From positions 3,348,001 through 3,412,000 of the forward strand of contig NZ_AP021901.1 in assembly GCF_018325905.1 (NCBI RefSeq): a DNA stretch of 64,000 bases. The letters run 5' to 3'. A program made the position numbers and the translations under genes. The notes beneath the pieces were generated by a model. That model did not search any database and was not told where the DNA came from. It saw only the letters and a program-made list of their open reading frames with translations. Positions 26,212 through 34,912 of this stretch are shown piece after piece (position 1 is the first letter of the stretch; each line of letters begins with the position of its first letter). Source of the stretch: Pseudomonas sp. St316 (GTDB taxonomy: Bacteria; Pseudomonadota; Gammaproteobacteria; Pseudomonadales; Pseudomonadaceae).

Positions 26212-28140
26212 TCATTTCATCGTTTGCGCAATGATCTGCACCAGGTCAATTTGCTTGAACGGCTTGATCAATCGAGGCAATTGCGTGGCGAAACCCTCCA
26301 GGCGTTCGGCATAACCGGTAGCCAGGATGATGGGTAGGTTCGGTTGGCGATCGCGCAACAGTTTCGCCAACTGCGCACCGTCCATCTGCGGCATGGCCAT
26401 GTCGGTGATCACCAGGTCGATATCCGGGTTGCACTCGTGCAGCGCCAGTGCCTGGGCGCCCGATGGCGCGCAAAGGACCCGGTGCCCGAGGTCTTCGATC
26501 AGCAGGCGCGTGCTGGTGAGCACCAGGCTGTCATCGTCGACCACCAGCACTGTCAACTCGTCGACTGGCTGCGTCGTCTCCTGGATAGATGCTTTGCCCA
26601 GTGCCGGATTGTCAGCCACAGGTAGCCACAATTGCGCAGTAGTCCCAACACCTTTCTGGCTCCTGAGGGTCAGGCGGCCTCCCAACTGTTCCGCCAGGCC
26701 ATGCACCATGGATAACCCCAGGCCGGTCCCCTTGCCGACCCCTTTGGTGGTGAAGAACGGCTCCACGGCCGAGGCCAACGTGGCCTCGTCCATGCCCTCG
26801 CCTTCATCGGTAATCGCCAGGCAAATGTAACGCCCGGGGGCCATCGGCTTGTCCGGGGCCGCATCACCCCCTTGCCACTCATCGGCAGTAATCAAGAGCT
26901 TGCCGCCATGGGGCATGGCGTCCCGGGCGTTGGTCACCAGGTTGAGGATCGCCAGTTCCAGTTGGTTGACATCGGCCAGCACTGGCGACAGCGCCTCGGC
27001 GAAACGGGTCTGGATGTGTATCGACGGGCCCAGGGAGCTTTGCAGCAGGCCGCTGATCCCCTGCACCAGGGCCGTCAGCTCGACCGATTCGTAGGTGAGT
27101 TTTTGCCGGCGGGCAAACGCCAGCATGCGCTGGGTCAGCGAAACCCCGCGCAGCGCGCCCTGGGTCGCGTTGTCTAGCAATTGAGTGAGTTTCGGCTCGT
27201 CGGGCATGCGCTTGCGCACGATTTCCAGGTTGCCAAGGATGACCGTCAACAGGTTGTTGAAATCATGGGCGATGCCGCCGGTAAGCTGGCCGATGGCTTG
27301 CAGTTTCTGGGATTGAAACAGCGCCTCGCGGGCCTGCTCGAGGGCCTGCTGGGCCTGGGTGGCATCGGTAATGTCGCGGGTGATCTTCGCAAATCCCAGC
27401 AGCATGCCGGTGTCGCTGCGGATCGCATCGATGATCACATGGGCCATGAACCGCGTGCCATCCTTGCGCATGCGCCAGCCCTTTTTCTCGAAACGCCCTT
27501 CGCTGGAGGCGATACTCAGCGCGCGTTGTGGTTCGCCAGCGTCGCGGTCCTCGGGGGTGTAGAACATCGAGAAATGCCGACCGATGGCTTCGGCCGGCAG
27601 ATAACCCTTGATCCGCTGCGCCCCCAGGTTCCAGTTGGTGACCTGGCCTTGCGGGTCGAGCATGTAGATGGCGTAATCGGTGACGCTTTGCACCAGCAGG
27701 CGGAACTGCTGCTCGCTTTGCTTGAGGGTTTCCTCGGCCATCTTGCGATCGGTCAGGTCGCGGGTGATCTTGGCGAAGCCGAGCAAGGCGCCGCTCTGGC
27801 TGTCGATGATCGGATCGATCACCACATGGGACCAGAACAGCGTGCCGTCCTTGCGCACACGCCAACCCTCGCCTTCGAAGCGCCCTTCATGCACGGCCGT
27901 GTCCAGTGCTCGTTGCGGCAGGCCGGCGGCGCGGTCCTGATCGGTGTAGAAACGGGAGAAGTGCTGGCCGAGGATCTCGGATTCCTCGTAGCCCTTGAAC
28001 CGCCTGGCGCCGGAGTTCCAGCTAGTGATGATGCCCGAGGGGTCGGTCATGTAGATGGCGTAGTCGACCACCGCGTCGATGAGCAGGCGAAAGCGCTGTT
28101 CCTCGTTCATGAGCAAGGTCTTGGAGTCTTTCTCGAGCAT
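26212..28140 (-). CDS. Cytosolic hybrid sensor histidine kinase (PAS-PAS-HisKA-HATPase-receiver)
   Basis: About 642 residues from ATG 28140; ATG 28110 is also possible, and the frame to 28185 is probably untranslated. Two PAS/PAC modules (14-130 and 144-260) are near-duplicates sharing FAKITRD and RALxxAxxEGRFE. The phospho-acceptor His292 lies in GGIAHDFNNLLTV. The ATP-binding domain follows (about 385-500, LAITDEGEGMDE and GKGTGLGLSMVHG). A C-terminal receiver has phospho-acceptor Asp580 in ITDMAMPQMDG. No membrane segment exists, so it senses an internal cue such as redox, light or a small ligand. No response regulator or output gene is adjacent. The duplicate PAS domains suggest internal duplication. 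Confidence 0.92.
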   Translation of the reverse strand: MLEKDSKTLLMNEEQRFRLLIDAVVDYAIYMTDPSGIITSWNSGARRFKGYEESEILGQHFSRFYTDQDRAAGLPQRALDTAVHEGRFEGEGWRVRKDGTLFWSHVVIDPIIDSQSGALLGFAKITRDLTDRKMAEETLKQSEQQFRLLVQSVTDYAIYMLDPQGQVTNWNLGAQRIKGYLPAEAIGRHFSMFYTPEDRDAGEPQRALSIASSEGRFEKKGWRMRKDGTRFMAHVIIDAIRSDTGMLLGFAKITRDITDATQAQQALEQAREALFQSQKLQAIGQLTGGIAHDFNNLLTVILGNLEIVRKRMPDEPKLTQLLDNATQGALRGVSLTQRMLAFARRQKLTYESVELTALVQGISGLLQSSLGPSIHIQTRFAEALSPVLADVNQLELAILNLVTNARDAMPHGGKLLITADEWQGGDAAPDKPMAPGRYICLAITDEGEGMDEATLASAVEPFFTTKGVGKGTGLGLSMVHGLAEQLGGRLTLRSQKGVGTTAQLWLPVADNPALGKASIQETTQPVDELTVLVVDDDSLVLTSTRLLIEDLGHRVLCAPSGAQALALHECNPDIDLVITDMAMPQMDGAQLAKLLRDRQPNLPIILATGYAERLEGFATQLPRLIKPFKQIDLVQIIAQTMK

Positions 28141-28221
28141 CTGGGCGGGGCATCCGTATGGACTTTTTTGCGGAGTATGGCGCAAGTCGGGCGCCAGGAA
28201 AATTCCTCAAGCCTTACACCC

Positions 28222-28314
28222 TGTGGGAGCGAGCTTGCTCGCGATAGCGGTGGGTCAGTTTGCATCAATGCTGGCTGACATTCTGCCATCGCGAGCAAGC
28301 TCGCTCCCACAAGG
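28222..28314. repeat. REPIN overlapping the end of the helicase gene
   Basis: TGTGGGAGCGAGCTTGCTCG and its mirror ATCGCGAGCAAGCTCGCTCC are separated by about 45 bp. The right arm and spacer (28255-28314) are inside the helicase reading frame and supply its last 20 or so codons; the left arm lies beyond the stop codon. Confidence 0.92.
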
Positions 28315-30597
28315 GGATTTGTGGGCCTCTTGAGTAACAGACCACCAGCGGGGCAACAAGTGCTGCACCCTCGCTTCGCCAAACCGATCGTCGATCAGCA
28401 TCACCACCCCACGATCCTGCTGGGTGCGGATGACGCGGCCGGCCGCCTGTACGACTTTTTGCAAACCGGGGTACAGGTAGGTGTAGTCGTAGCCGTCGCC
28501 GAAGATCGCCGCCATGCGCTGTTTCATCTGCTCATTGACTGGGTTGAACTGTGCCAGCCCCAACGTAGCGATGAAGGCGCCGATCAGGCGTGAACCCGGT
28601 AAATCGATGCCCTCGCCAAATGCGCCGCCCAGTACCGCAAAGCCGATACCTTGGCTGTGTTCCATGAAACGATCGATAAACGCCTGCCGAGGGGCTTCGC
28701 CCATGCCGCGCGATTGCGTCCAGCGTTCGATCTGCGGGTAGCGTTCGGCAAACAGCCCGGCCACTTGCTGCAAATAGTCGAAGCTACTGAAAAAGGCCAG
28801 GTAGTTGCCCGGTCGTTCGCTGAACTGGCGGGCCATCAACGTGACAATCGGCTCCAGGGAGGCCTGGCGGTGGGCAAAACGGGTGGAGATGCGGCTGATA
28901 ACCTGCACGTCCAGCTGTTCGGCCTTGAACGGCGACTCCACGTCGATCCACACCGTGTCGCCCGGCGTCCCCAACAAGTCCGCATAGTAGTGTCGAGGGC
29001 TCAGGGTTGCCGAAAACAGCACCGTACTGCGGGCGGCCGTCAGCCTGGGACGCAGGAATGCGGCCGGCACCACGTTGCGCAGGCACAGCGTAGACAGGCT
29101 GCGCTGACGACCAAGTTCGCGCTTGTGGATGTCGAACAAAAAATGCTCGTCGAAGGTTTCCGCCACCCGGCCAAACTGCAAGGCGTCGAAGTAGAACGCC
29201 TGCAATCCGCTGTCCAGGCCTTGGGGATGATCGTTGAGGTAATCGCCGATAGCCGTGGTACAGCTCGCCAGGGCCTGGAGCAGCTTTTCCGGCAGTTTTT
29301 CATAGGCCTGATAGGCCGCCACCTGGGGCGTATGCAAGGCGTTCCACTGGCGATTGATCCTGTCCAGGGATTTCTTCAGCGGTTCAGGGGCGGTTTTGCG
29401 CACGCTGGCCAGCGTGGCCTGGTCGAGGGTCGCGCTGTACATCTGCCGCCCGCGCTCCACCAGGTTATGGGCTTCATCCACCAAGGTCGCGACAGTCCAG
29501 CCGTTGGCCTGGGCCAGGCCGAAGAGCAACGCGCTGAAGTCGAAGTAATAGTTGTAGTCGGCCACCACCACGTCGGCCCAGCGGGCCATTTCCTGGCTGA
29601 GGTAATACGGGCAGACCTCATGGGCCAGCGCAATCTCGCGCAACGCCGCCTGATCGAGCAACGTGACCTGGCTCGCCGCTGCCCGGGCGCCCGGCAAGCG
29701 GTCGTAGAAACCACGGGCCAGCGGGCAGGATTCGCCATGGCAGGCCTTGTCCGGGTGTTCGCAAGCCTTGTCCCGAGCGATCATTTCCAACACCCGCAAT
29801 GGCATTGACGACGCGCCGTGGGTGATCACGCGCGCCGCATCCAGGGCCAACTTGCGCCCCGGGGTTTTCGCCGTGAGGAAGTACACCTTGTCCAGTTGCT
29901 GCGGTGCCAGGGCCTTGAGCAGCGGGAACAGCGTGCCAACGGTCTTGCCAATGCCCGTGGGTGCCTGGGCCATCAGGCAGCGGCCAGTGCTGACGGCCTT
30001 GAACACCGATTCGGCCAGGTGCCGTTGCCCCGGCCTGAAACCCGCATGGGGAAAAACCAGCGATTGCGCGCCGAGGTTGCGCGCCTGTCGATGGGCCATT
30101 TCCTGTTCGGCCCAGGCCAGGAACAACGCGCATTGCGTTTCGAAGAAGGCTTGCAGTTGTGTCGCCTCGAAACGTTGGGTGATGCAGGTTTCCTTTTCGC
30201 TGACGATGTCGAAGTACACCAAGGCCACGTCGATGTGCGGCAATTGCAGTTTTTGGCACATCAACCCGCCGTAGATTTTCGCCTGGGCCCAATGCAACTG
30301 GCGATGATTGGCCGGCTGCCCGGCCAGGTCGCCCCGGTAGGTCTTCACTTCTTCAAGGCAGTGGCGAACGGGGTCGTAGCCATCGGCCCGGCCTTTGACT
30401 GCGAGTGTCTGGTAATGACCTTCGAGGGCCACTTCAGCCTGATAACCCTCGCTGCGCCGCGAGGCCACGGTGCGATGGCCGGCGATGCCTTCCAGAGCCG
30501 TGGGCGACGGTGTGAAGCGCAGGTCAAGGTCACCCACCTTGGCGGTGAACTCACATAATGCCCGCACGGCGATGCTGTAGCTGGGTGTTGGGGTCAT
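28255..30597 (-). CDS. PD-(D/E)XK nuclease-like domain fused to XPD/DinG-type Fe-S helicase
   Basis: 780 residues. The N-terminal 200 residues resemble a RecB/Cas4-type nuclease: GRADG (69-73), the E-x-K pair Glu83/Lys85 in EEVKTYRG, and a QxxxY pattern (Gln105, Tyr109). A superfamily 2 helicase follows. Walker A is PTGIGKT (213-219), the DEAH box is 374-377, and four spaced cysteines (279, 286, 291, 329) fit the XPD/DinG 4Fe-4S cluster. C-terminal motifs include GGAFGEGIDLPG and QAAGRVIRT. It probably unwinds 5'-3' and trims DNA. The last 20 or so residues come from REPIN DNA. It overlaps the upstream FAN1-like gene by 4 bp, so the pair is likely translated together for repair of cross-links or branched DNA. 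Confidence 0.88.
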   Translation of the reverse strand: MTPTPSYSIAVRALCEFTAKVGDLDLRFTPSPTALEGIAGHRTVASRRSEGYQAEVALEGHYQTLAVKGRADGYDPVRHCLEEVKTYRGDLAGQPANHRQLHWAQAKIYGGLMCQKLQLPHIDVALVYFDIVSEKETCITQRFEATQLQAFFETQCALFLAWAEQEMAHRQARNLGAQSLVFPHAGFRPGQRHLAESVFKAVSTGRCLMAQAPTGIGKTVGTLFPLLKALAPQQLDKVYFLTAKTPGRKLALDAARVITHGASSMPLRVLEMIARDKACEHPDKACHGESCPLARGFYDRLPGARAAASQVTLLDQAALREIALAHEVCPYYLSQEMARWADVVVADYNYYFDFSALLFGLAQANGWTVATLVDEAHNLVERGRQMYSATLDQATLASVRKTAPEPLKKSLDRINRQWNALHTPQVAAYQAYEKLPEKLLQALASCTTAIGDYLNDHPQGLDSGLQAFYFDALQFGRVAETFDEHFLFDIHKRELGRQRSLSTLCLRNVVPAAFLRPRLTAARSTVLFSATLSPRHYYADLLGTPGDTVWIDVESPFKAEQLDVQVISRISTRFAHRQASLEPIVTLMARQFSERPGNYLAFFSSFDYLQQVAGLFAERYPQIERWTQSRGMGEAPRQAFIDRFMEHSQGIGFAVLGGAFGEGIDLPGSRLIGAFIATLGLAQFNPVNEQMKQRMAAIFGDGYDYTYLYPGLQKVVQAAGRVIRTQQDRGVVMLIDDRFGEARVQHLLPRWWSVTQEAHKSPCGSELARDGRMSASIDAN

Positions 30598-32303
30598 GCG
30601 GCCCCATCGCGAGCAAGCTCGCTCCCACAGGTGATCGGTGGTGACTCATACCCTGTGGGGGCATCTGCCCATTGCACATAGCAAACGGCAACGGGCATCT
30701 GGTGTTCATGACAGAACTCCAGCCAGCGCAATTGGTTGTCTTGCAGCCGATCGCCAGGGCCTTTGACTTCGATCATGCGGTAGGTCTTGTGCTGCGGCCA
30801 GAACTGGATCAGGTCCGGCATGCCGGCGCGGTTGGCCTTGATGTCCTGCAGAAGACGCTGGAACCAATGCTTGAGATGCACGGCTGGCAGGCAATCGAGG
30901 GCTTGCTCCAGCAAGGGCTCGGACAGCGCGCCCCAGAATACGAAAGGCGACTGCACCCCCCACTTTTCGGCGTAGCGACGGCCGATGGTCTGCCGATAGC
31001 GGCCATCGTCCAACTCTGCCAGGCAGGCCGCAAACAACTCGGTGCGACGGGCGTGAAAATCTTCGTGGAGCAGGTCCACCGGCCCGCGTTGGAACGGGTG
31101 GAAAAACGCGCCCGGCAACGGCGCGAAGATCGCCGGCCAGCACAACAGGCCGAACAGCGAATTGATCAGGCTGTTCTCGACGTAATGCACCGGCGCGGTT
31201 TCGTCGTGCAGGTGGGCCTGGACGTGGTACTCCACCGACAAGGTCGGATCGACGCGAGGCAGTTGCAGCTCCAGGCGCTCCACTTCCCGGGCCATGCTGC
31301 GTGGCACTGGCGGGCCGCCCAACTTGCGCCGCAGGCGCGGGACGATCCGCAGCAAGGCCTGGTTTTCGGCGGCACTTTGCGGTGCCTGCATCGCCACCTC
31401 ACCCAGTTCAAGGGCCAGGGCGTATTCGCCGATGCGCTCCAGCACCCGGACCATCCGCAACCGCGCCCCCGGATAAGTGCAATCTCGATAGATGCCCAAG
31501 GCCAAGGCGAAGTCCCCGATGCGCTCGCCGTGCTGGCCGATCAGGAACAACAGCTTGCCCCGACGCCGCTCCAGCCACGGATTGTCCGGGGACAGCTCGT
31601 GGACTTGGGCGACGATCTCTTCCAGGGGCTCGCCGGCTTCGAAGCGCTGCTGGCAGTCGTGCAGAAACAGGCAGGCATCGACATCTTCACGGCTGCGCAA
31701 GCCCCGCGACTCGGCGCTGAACTTGACGGTTTCGTAGGTGAAGATGCCCAGGTCAGCCAGGACGAATTCCGACCAATCCTGGTAAAGGTTGCCGAAAAAC
31801 ATCAACCGCAGCCGGTCACACAGATTCATGATCGTCAGGCTGTAGAGCCGGTCGTCCAACTGCGGGCACCAGGCATCGAACGGCTGGGGCGGGTTGAAGC
31901 GTTCGTCCAAGGCCTGGAGCCATTCGGTCTTTTTCGCCTTGGGGTGTTCGATCAGGTGGCCCAGGCACAGGAGAATTTCCGGCTTGAGCAGCACCTCGAA
32001 CAGTTCGACGAGCCCGATGGGGGCCTGTTCTTCGACCCAACCCAGCGCCAGCAATGGCGCGACGGCGGCACCGATGTCGCCAATTTCCGGGTAATGCAGC
32101 TTGCTATGACGAAACCGTAGCCCCTTGCGCATCACCATCCGCACCAGCAAACCCTGGGCGCCACGCGGCAGCGCTGCGAAGTGGTCGATGAAGCGCTGCT
32201 CGTCGGTGCTGAGCACATCGGCATAACGCTGCGTCAACCAGGCGAGCACCTGCTGGAAGTTGTTCAGGTAGTAAAACGGATCGTCGAGGGAACGGACTGC
32301 CAC
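30594..32303 (-). CDS. FAN1-like VRR-NUC structure-specific nuclease
   Basis: 569 residues, close to the length of bacterial FAN1 homologues (about 550-560). The N-terminus (FYYLNNFQQVLAWLTQRY) and a helical SAP/TPR-like middle lead to a C-terminal VRR-NUC domain. Catalytic residues are Asp497 in GMPDLIQF, Glu512 and Lys514 in MIEVKGPGDRLQDNQ. FAN1 cuts 5' flaps and unhooks inter-strand cross-links. The final residues, from about 559 (CGSELARDGAA), are encoded by a REP unit and are probably not part of the conserved protein. It is the first gene of a two-gene unit with the nuclease-helicase, with ATGA overlap. Confidence 0.9.
   Translation of the reverse strand: MAVRSLDDPFYYLNNFQQVLAWLTQRYADVLSTDEQRFIDHFAALPRGAQGLLVRMVMRKGLRFRHSKLHYPEIGDIGAAVAPLLALGWVEEQAPIGLVELFEVLLKPEILLCLGHLIEHPKAKKTEWLQALDERFNPPQPFDAWCPQLDDRLYSLTIMNLCDRLRLMFFGNLYQDWSEFVLADLGIFTYETVKFSAESRGLRSREDVDACLFLHDCQQRFEAGEPLEEIVAQVHELSPDNPWLERRRGKLLFLIGQHGERIGDFALALGIYRDCTYPGARLRMVRVLERIGEYALALELGEVAMQAPQSAAENQALLRIVPRLRRKLGGPPVPRSMAREVERLELQLPRVDPTLSVEYHVQAHLHDETAPVHYVENSLINSLFGLLCWPAIFAPLPGAFFHPFQRGPVDLLHEDFHARRTELFAACLAELDDGRYRQTIGRRYAEKWGVQSPFVFWGALSEPLLEQALDCLPAVHLKHWFQRLLQDIKANRAGMPDLIQFWPQHKTYRMIEVKGPGDRLQDNQLRWLEFCHEHQMPVAVCYVQWADAPTGYESPPITCGSELARDGAA
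30606..30630. repeat. REP unit inside the end of the FAN1-like gene
   Basis: ATCGCGAGCAAGCTCGCTCC followed by CACAG is one unit of the major REP family. It lies in frame before the stop of the nuclease gene and 9 bases before the helicase ATG, so it is both coding and at the ribosome-binding region of the next gene. Confidence 0.9.
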
Positions 32304-32523
32304 GGAAAGAACGCCAAGGATATCGGATACTGGTTATGCATACAGATAACAGCTGTAAACCAGCCAGGCAACAGCAAAAGATGAACGGTCTCCTATATTT
32401 AAGGTGAAATCCTTCAGCTAGCGATGAACTTTCCTACGGCAAGCGAGACCAAAGGCGGTTGACTAATGTGATGGCGCGGTCGAATCAGTTGCTCCGTGTC
32501 CTTTTGATTGAGAGGTTATGGTT

Positions 32524-32748
32524 ATGAACATCAGGTTTCTGGGCCTGCCCATGGTCGCCGTGGCATTTCTGGCACTGGCTGGCTGCGCGTCGCCAACCGT
32601 GGTGACCTTGCAGAACGGTACCCAGTATTTGACCAAGGACACCCCCAATACCCGCACCGCCGACGGTTTCTACGAGTTCGAGGATATTTCCGGCAGGAAA
32701 GTCCGGGTCCGCGCCGATGATGTGGCAACCATTCGCAAGGAAGACTGA
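32524..32748 (+). CDS. YgdI/YgdR family small lipoprotein
   Basis: About 74 residues from ATG 32524, which has AGAGG at a proper distance; ATG 32518 is too close to it. The signal sequence ends in the lipobox LAGC with Cys21 as the lipidated residue. The mature part (PTVVTLQNGTQYLTKDTPNT ... GFYEFEDISGRKVRVRADDV) is the SH3-like YgdI/YgdR domain. It should be an outer- or inner-membrane-anchored periplasmic lipoprotein of unknown role. It stands alone, divergent from the FAN1-like operon and followed by a REP cluster. Confidence 0.9.
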   Translation: MNIRFLGLPMVAVAFLALAGCASPTVVTLQNGTQYLTKDTPNTRTADGFYEFEDISGRKVRVRADDVATIRKED

Positions 32749-32767
32749 GTTCGCCTGATACATCGCC

Positions 32768-32993
32768 ATCGCGAGCAAGCTCGCTCCCACAAAGGTTCGG
32801 CGGTGAACACAAATCCTGCGTACACCCAAAATCCCCTGTGGGAGCGAGCTTGCTCGCGATAGCGGTGGATCAGTCACAGTGCTAAGTGCCGGCCCAATCG
32901 CGAGCAGGCTCGCTCCCACAAGGTCCGGCGGTGAACACAAAGACTGCAAACACCTGTGAACCCCGGTGGGAGCGAGCTTGCTCGCGATAGCGA
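32768..32993. repeat. Cluster of four REP units with a 129-bp tandem duplication
   Basis: REP arms start at about 32768, 32836, 32897 and 32964 with alternating orientation. The sequence GCGAGCAAGCTCGCTCCCAC followed by a GGCGGTGAACACAAA spacer occurs at 32771 and again, slightly diverged, at 32900, giving a unit of 129 bp. The array fills the space between the convergent lipoprotein and lipase genes. The right end touches the lipase stop codon (32996). Confidence 0.9.
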
Positions 32994-32995
32994 TA

Positions 32996-34849
32996 TCAGG
33001 CGAACACGATCCCTTCGCCGCCAACCTGACCGAGACCAACCCCCACGAGGGTCACGGAACTGTCGCCGACCTTGAGCAAGGTGTCGCTGCCCACTTGTGA
33101 CAGGTACTGGCTGTAGTCATGCCCCGTCCCGGCGCCGGGTACACCGAGGAACACCAGCTTGTCCCCGGCCTCGTAACCGCTGATCCGGTCCTGGCCGAAG
33201 GCGCCGTTGAAGAGAAAGGTGTCACTGCCGGCTCCCGCTTGCATCTGGTCATTGCCGGCACCACCGACGAAGGTGTCGTTACCCGCGCCGCCCACCAACA
33301 CATCGTTGCCGTCCTGGCCGAACAGCCAGTCACCCTTCGCCCCCGCCACCAGGGTGTCGTTGGCCGCGCTGCCCTTGATCGAGGAGGCATACGCCGTCAG
33401 GCTGGCGCCGGCCACCAGGCCATTGGCGGTGACGCTGTGGCTCACCTCATCCTTGAGCAGCCCCCAGAACAACCCGGACTCTTTGCTGACCAGCGTGCCG
33501 ATGTCGCGGGTGATGCTGATCGCGCCATGGGCGTCGCGCATATACAGCGTCCCGGCCCCGTCATGGGCAAAACTGAAAGCCTTCACCGACTGCTGCAGTT
33601 GCAGGCTGTTGCTGCCCTGCCCGCCCACGATCACGTTGTAGCCGCCGCCATCGCGAAAGGTGTCATTGCCAGCACGGCCTTCCAGGTAGTCGTTGCCCTG
33701 GCCGCCCTGGATCAGGTCATTGCTGTCGCTGCCGATGATGAACGTGCTGCCGGTGTGGGTTTCCGCATTGCGGTTGAGGTCCTGCACCCAGGTATTGGCA
33801 CGCGCGGGGTCCGACAGGTTGGCGACGAGGATGGTGGAGTCTTTTTCGGTGAGGTCGTAGAACACCGAGCCCATGATCCGGCCCATGCCATCGCCATAGC
33901 CGGTAGGCAGGTGGGAAATCCAGGTGGGGATGTTGAGAATGGAAAAAGGCAACACGTTCCATGCCGTCGAAGCGTAGTGGTCGTTGAAGCTGACGATGTT
34001 GTTGGTGGTCGATGCCTGTTGCCCATCGTGCACCCCCACCGATGCGAGGTTGAACGTCGAGCCGTCCAGGGCGCGGAACACCGGATCGTTCTCGTAACCG
34101 ATGTTCAAGACCTTATCGGTACTGCTCTGGGTTGGCGAGGCGTAGGCAATGTAGTTGGCACTGGAGTAGAACCCTGACCATTGGCTCGCGCTCAAGTCTG
34201 CCAGGCTGTTGACCGCCAGCCCGCCCAGGCTGTGGCCGCTGACCAGCACGTCGTTGCCCGCCAGGCCATGGGCCTGGGCAAACTTGGCGACGTCCCCGAG
34301 CAGGTTGCCAAAGGCTTCGCCGACGTAGTTTTTTGCATAGTCCTTGGGGCCCAACGCGGCCATCAGGTCGTTGATCACGTCGCCGATGGAATCGCCAATC
34401 AAGTTTTCCCGAGGGCCGCTGGTGCCGCGAAACGACACGCCGATTTCCTGCAAGTGCCCCTCGGCGTCGTACTTGCCGAGGATCTCTACCTGCGCGGTGG
34501 TGTAGCCAGCCTTTTCACCGAAAAATGTCCCGCGTCCATCCACCTTGCCGGCGTAGCCCAGTTGCGCGGCGCTGATGGGCGTCCAGCCGGCCTTCTGGAC
34601 CGCCTCCAGGGCCAGTTTTTCCGAGTCGGGGTTCCACGGCACGCCGGGAATCACCCCTTGAGAGTCGGTGCCCCCCAGCAGTGCAGTGACCAGGGTCGCC
34701 GGCAGGCCGGCACCGAAGCCGTTGTGCTGGTAACCGGCGGCAAAGCCATTGTCGAGGTTGTGGTAGGAATACAGCATGATCGCCATTGCGTCGCTGACCA
34801 GAGCCTTGGATTCGGCTGTACCGAAGTTCTTGTAGTCGTAGATACCCAT
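32996..34849 (-). CDS. lipA: Family I.3 lipase/polyurethanase with RTX repeats
   Basis: 617 residues, the same length as well-studied 617-residue family I.3 lipases of fluorescent pseudomonads (PML/PueB type). The N-terminal catalytic domain has the lipase box GHSLGG with Ser207; family Asp255 and His313 positions are expected. Two blocks of glycine/aspartate RTX nonapeptides bind calcium (about 370-400 and 510-550, e.g. GGAGNDTFVGGAGNDQ). The uncleaved C-terminal secretion signal ends in GGEGIVFA. There is no N-terminal signal peptide. It is probably exported by AprDEF encoded upstream. It starts 63 bp after the autotransporter stop and ends the exoenzyme cluster. Some strains call it pueB or tliA. 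Confidence 0.94.
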   Translation of the reverse strand: MGIYDYKNFGTAESKALVSDAMAIMLYSYHNLDNGFAAGYQHNGFGAGLPATLVTALLGGTDSQGVIPGVPWNPDSEKLALEAVQKAGWTPISAAQLGYAGKVDGRGTFFGEKAGYTTAQVEILGKYDAEGHLQEIGVSFRGTSGPRENLIGDSIGDVINDLMAALGPKDYAKNYVGEAFGNLLGDVAKFAQAHGLAGNDVLVSGHSLGGLAVNSLADLSASQWSGFYSSANYIAYASPTQSSTDKVLNIGYENDPVFRALDGSTFNLASVGVHDGQQASTTNNIVSFNDHYASTAWNVLPFSILNIPTWISHLPTGYGDGMGRIMGSVFYDLTEKDSTILVANLSDPARANTWVQDLNRNAETHTGSTFIIGSDSNDLIQGGQGNDYLEGRAGNDTFRDGGGYNVIVGGQGSNSLQLQQSVKAFSFAHDGAGTLYMRDAHGAISITRDIGTLVSKESGLFWGLLKDEVSHSVTANGLVAGASLTAYASSIKGSAANDTLVAGAKGDWLFGQDGNDVLVGGAGNDTFVGGAGNDQMQAGAGSDTFLFNGAFGQDRISGYEAGDKLVFLGVPGAGTGHDYSQYLSQVGSDTLLKVGDSSVTLVGVGLGQVGGEGIVFA

Positions 34850-34912
34850 GGTTGTTGCTCTCTGTTGTTGTTGGAATGCGGGAACCGGGTGGTAAGACTT
34901 CCTTGCGCCTGG

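Noticed and set aside
30672..32120. 482-codon plus-strand open frame opposite the FAN1-like gene
   Set aside because: Shadow; VRR-NUC catalytic motifs on the other strand are decisive.
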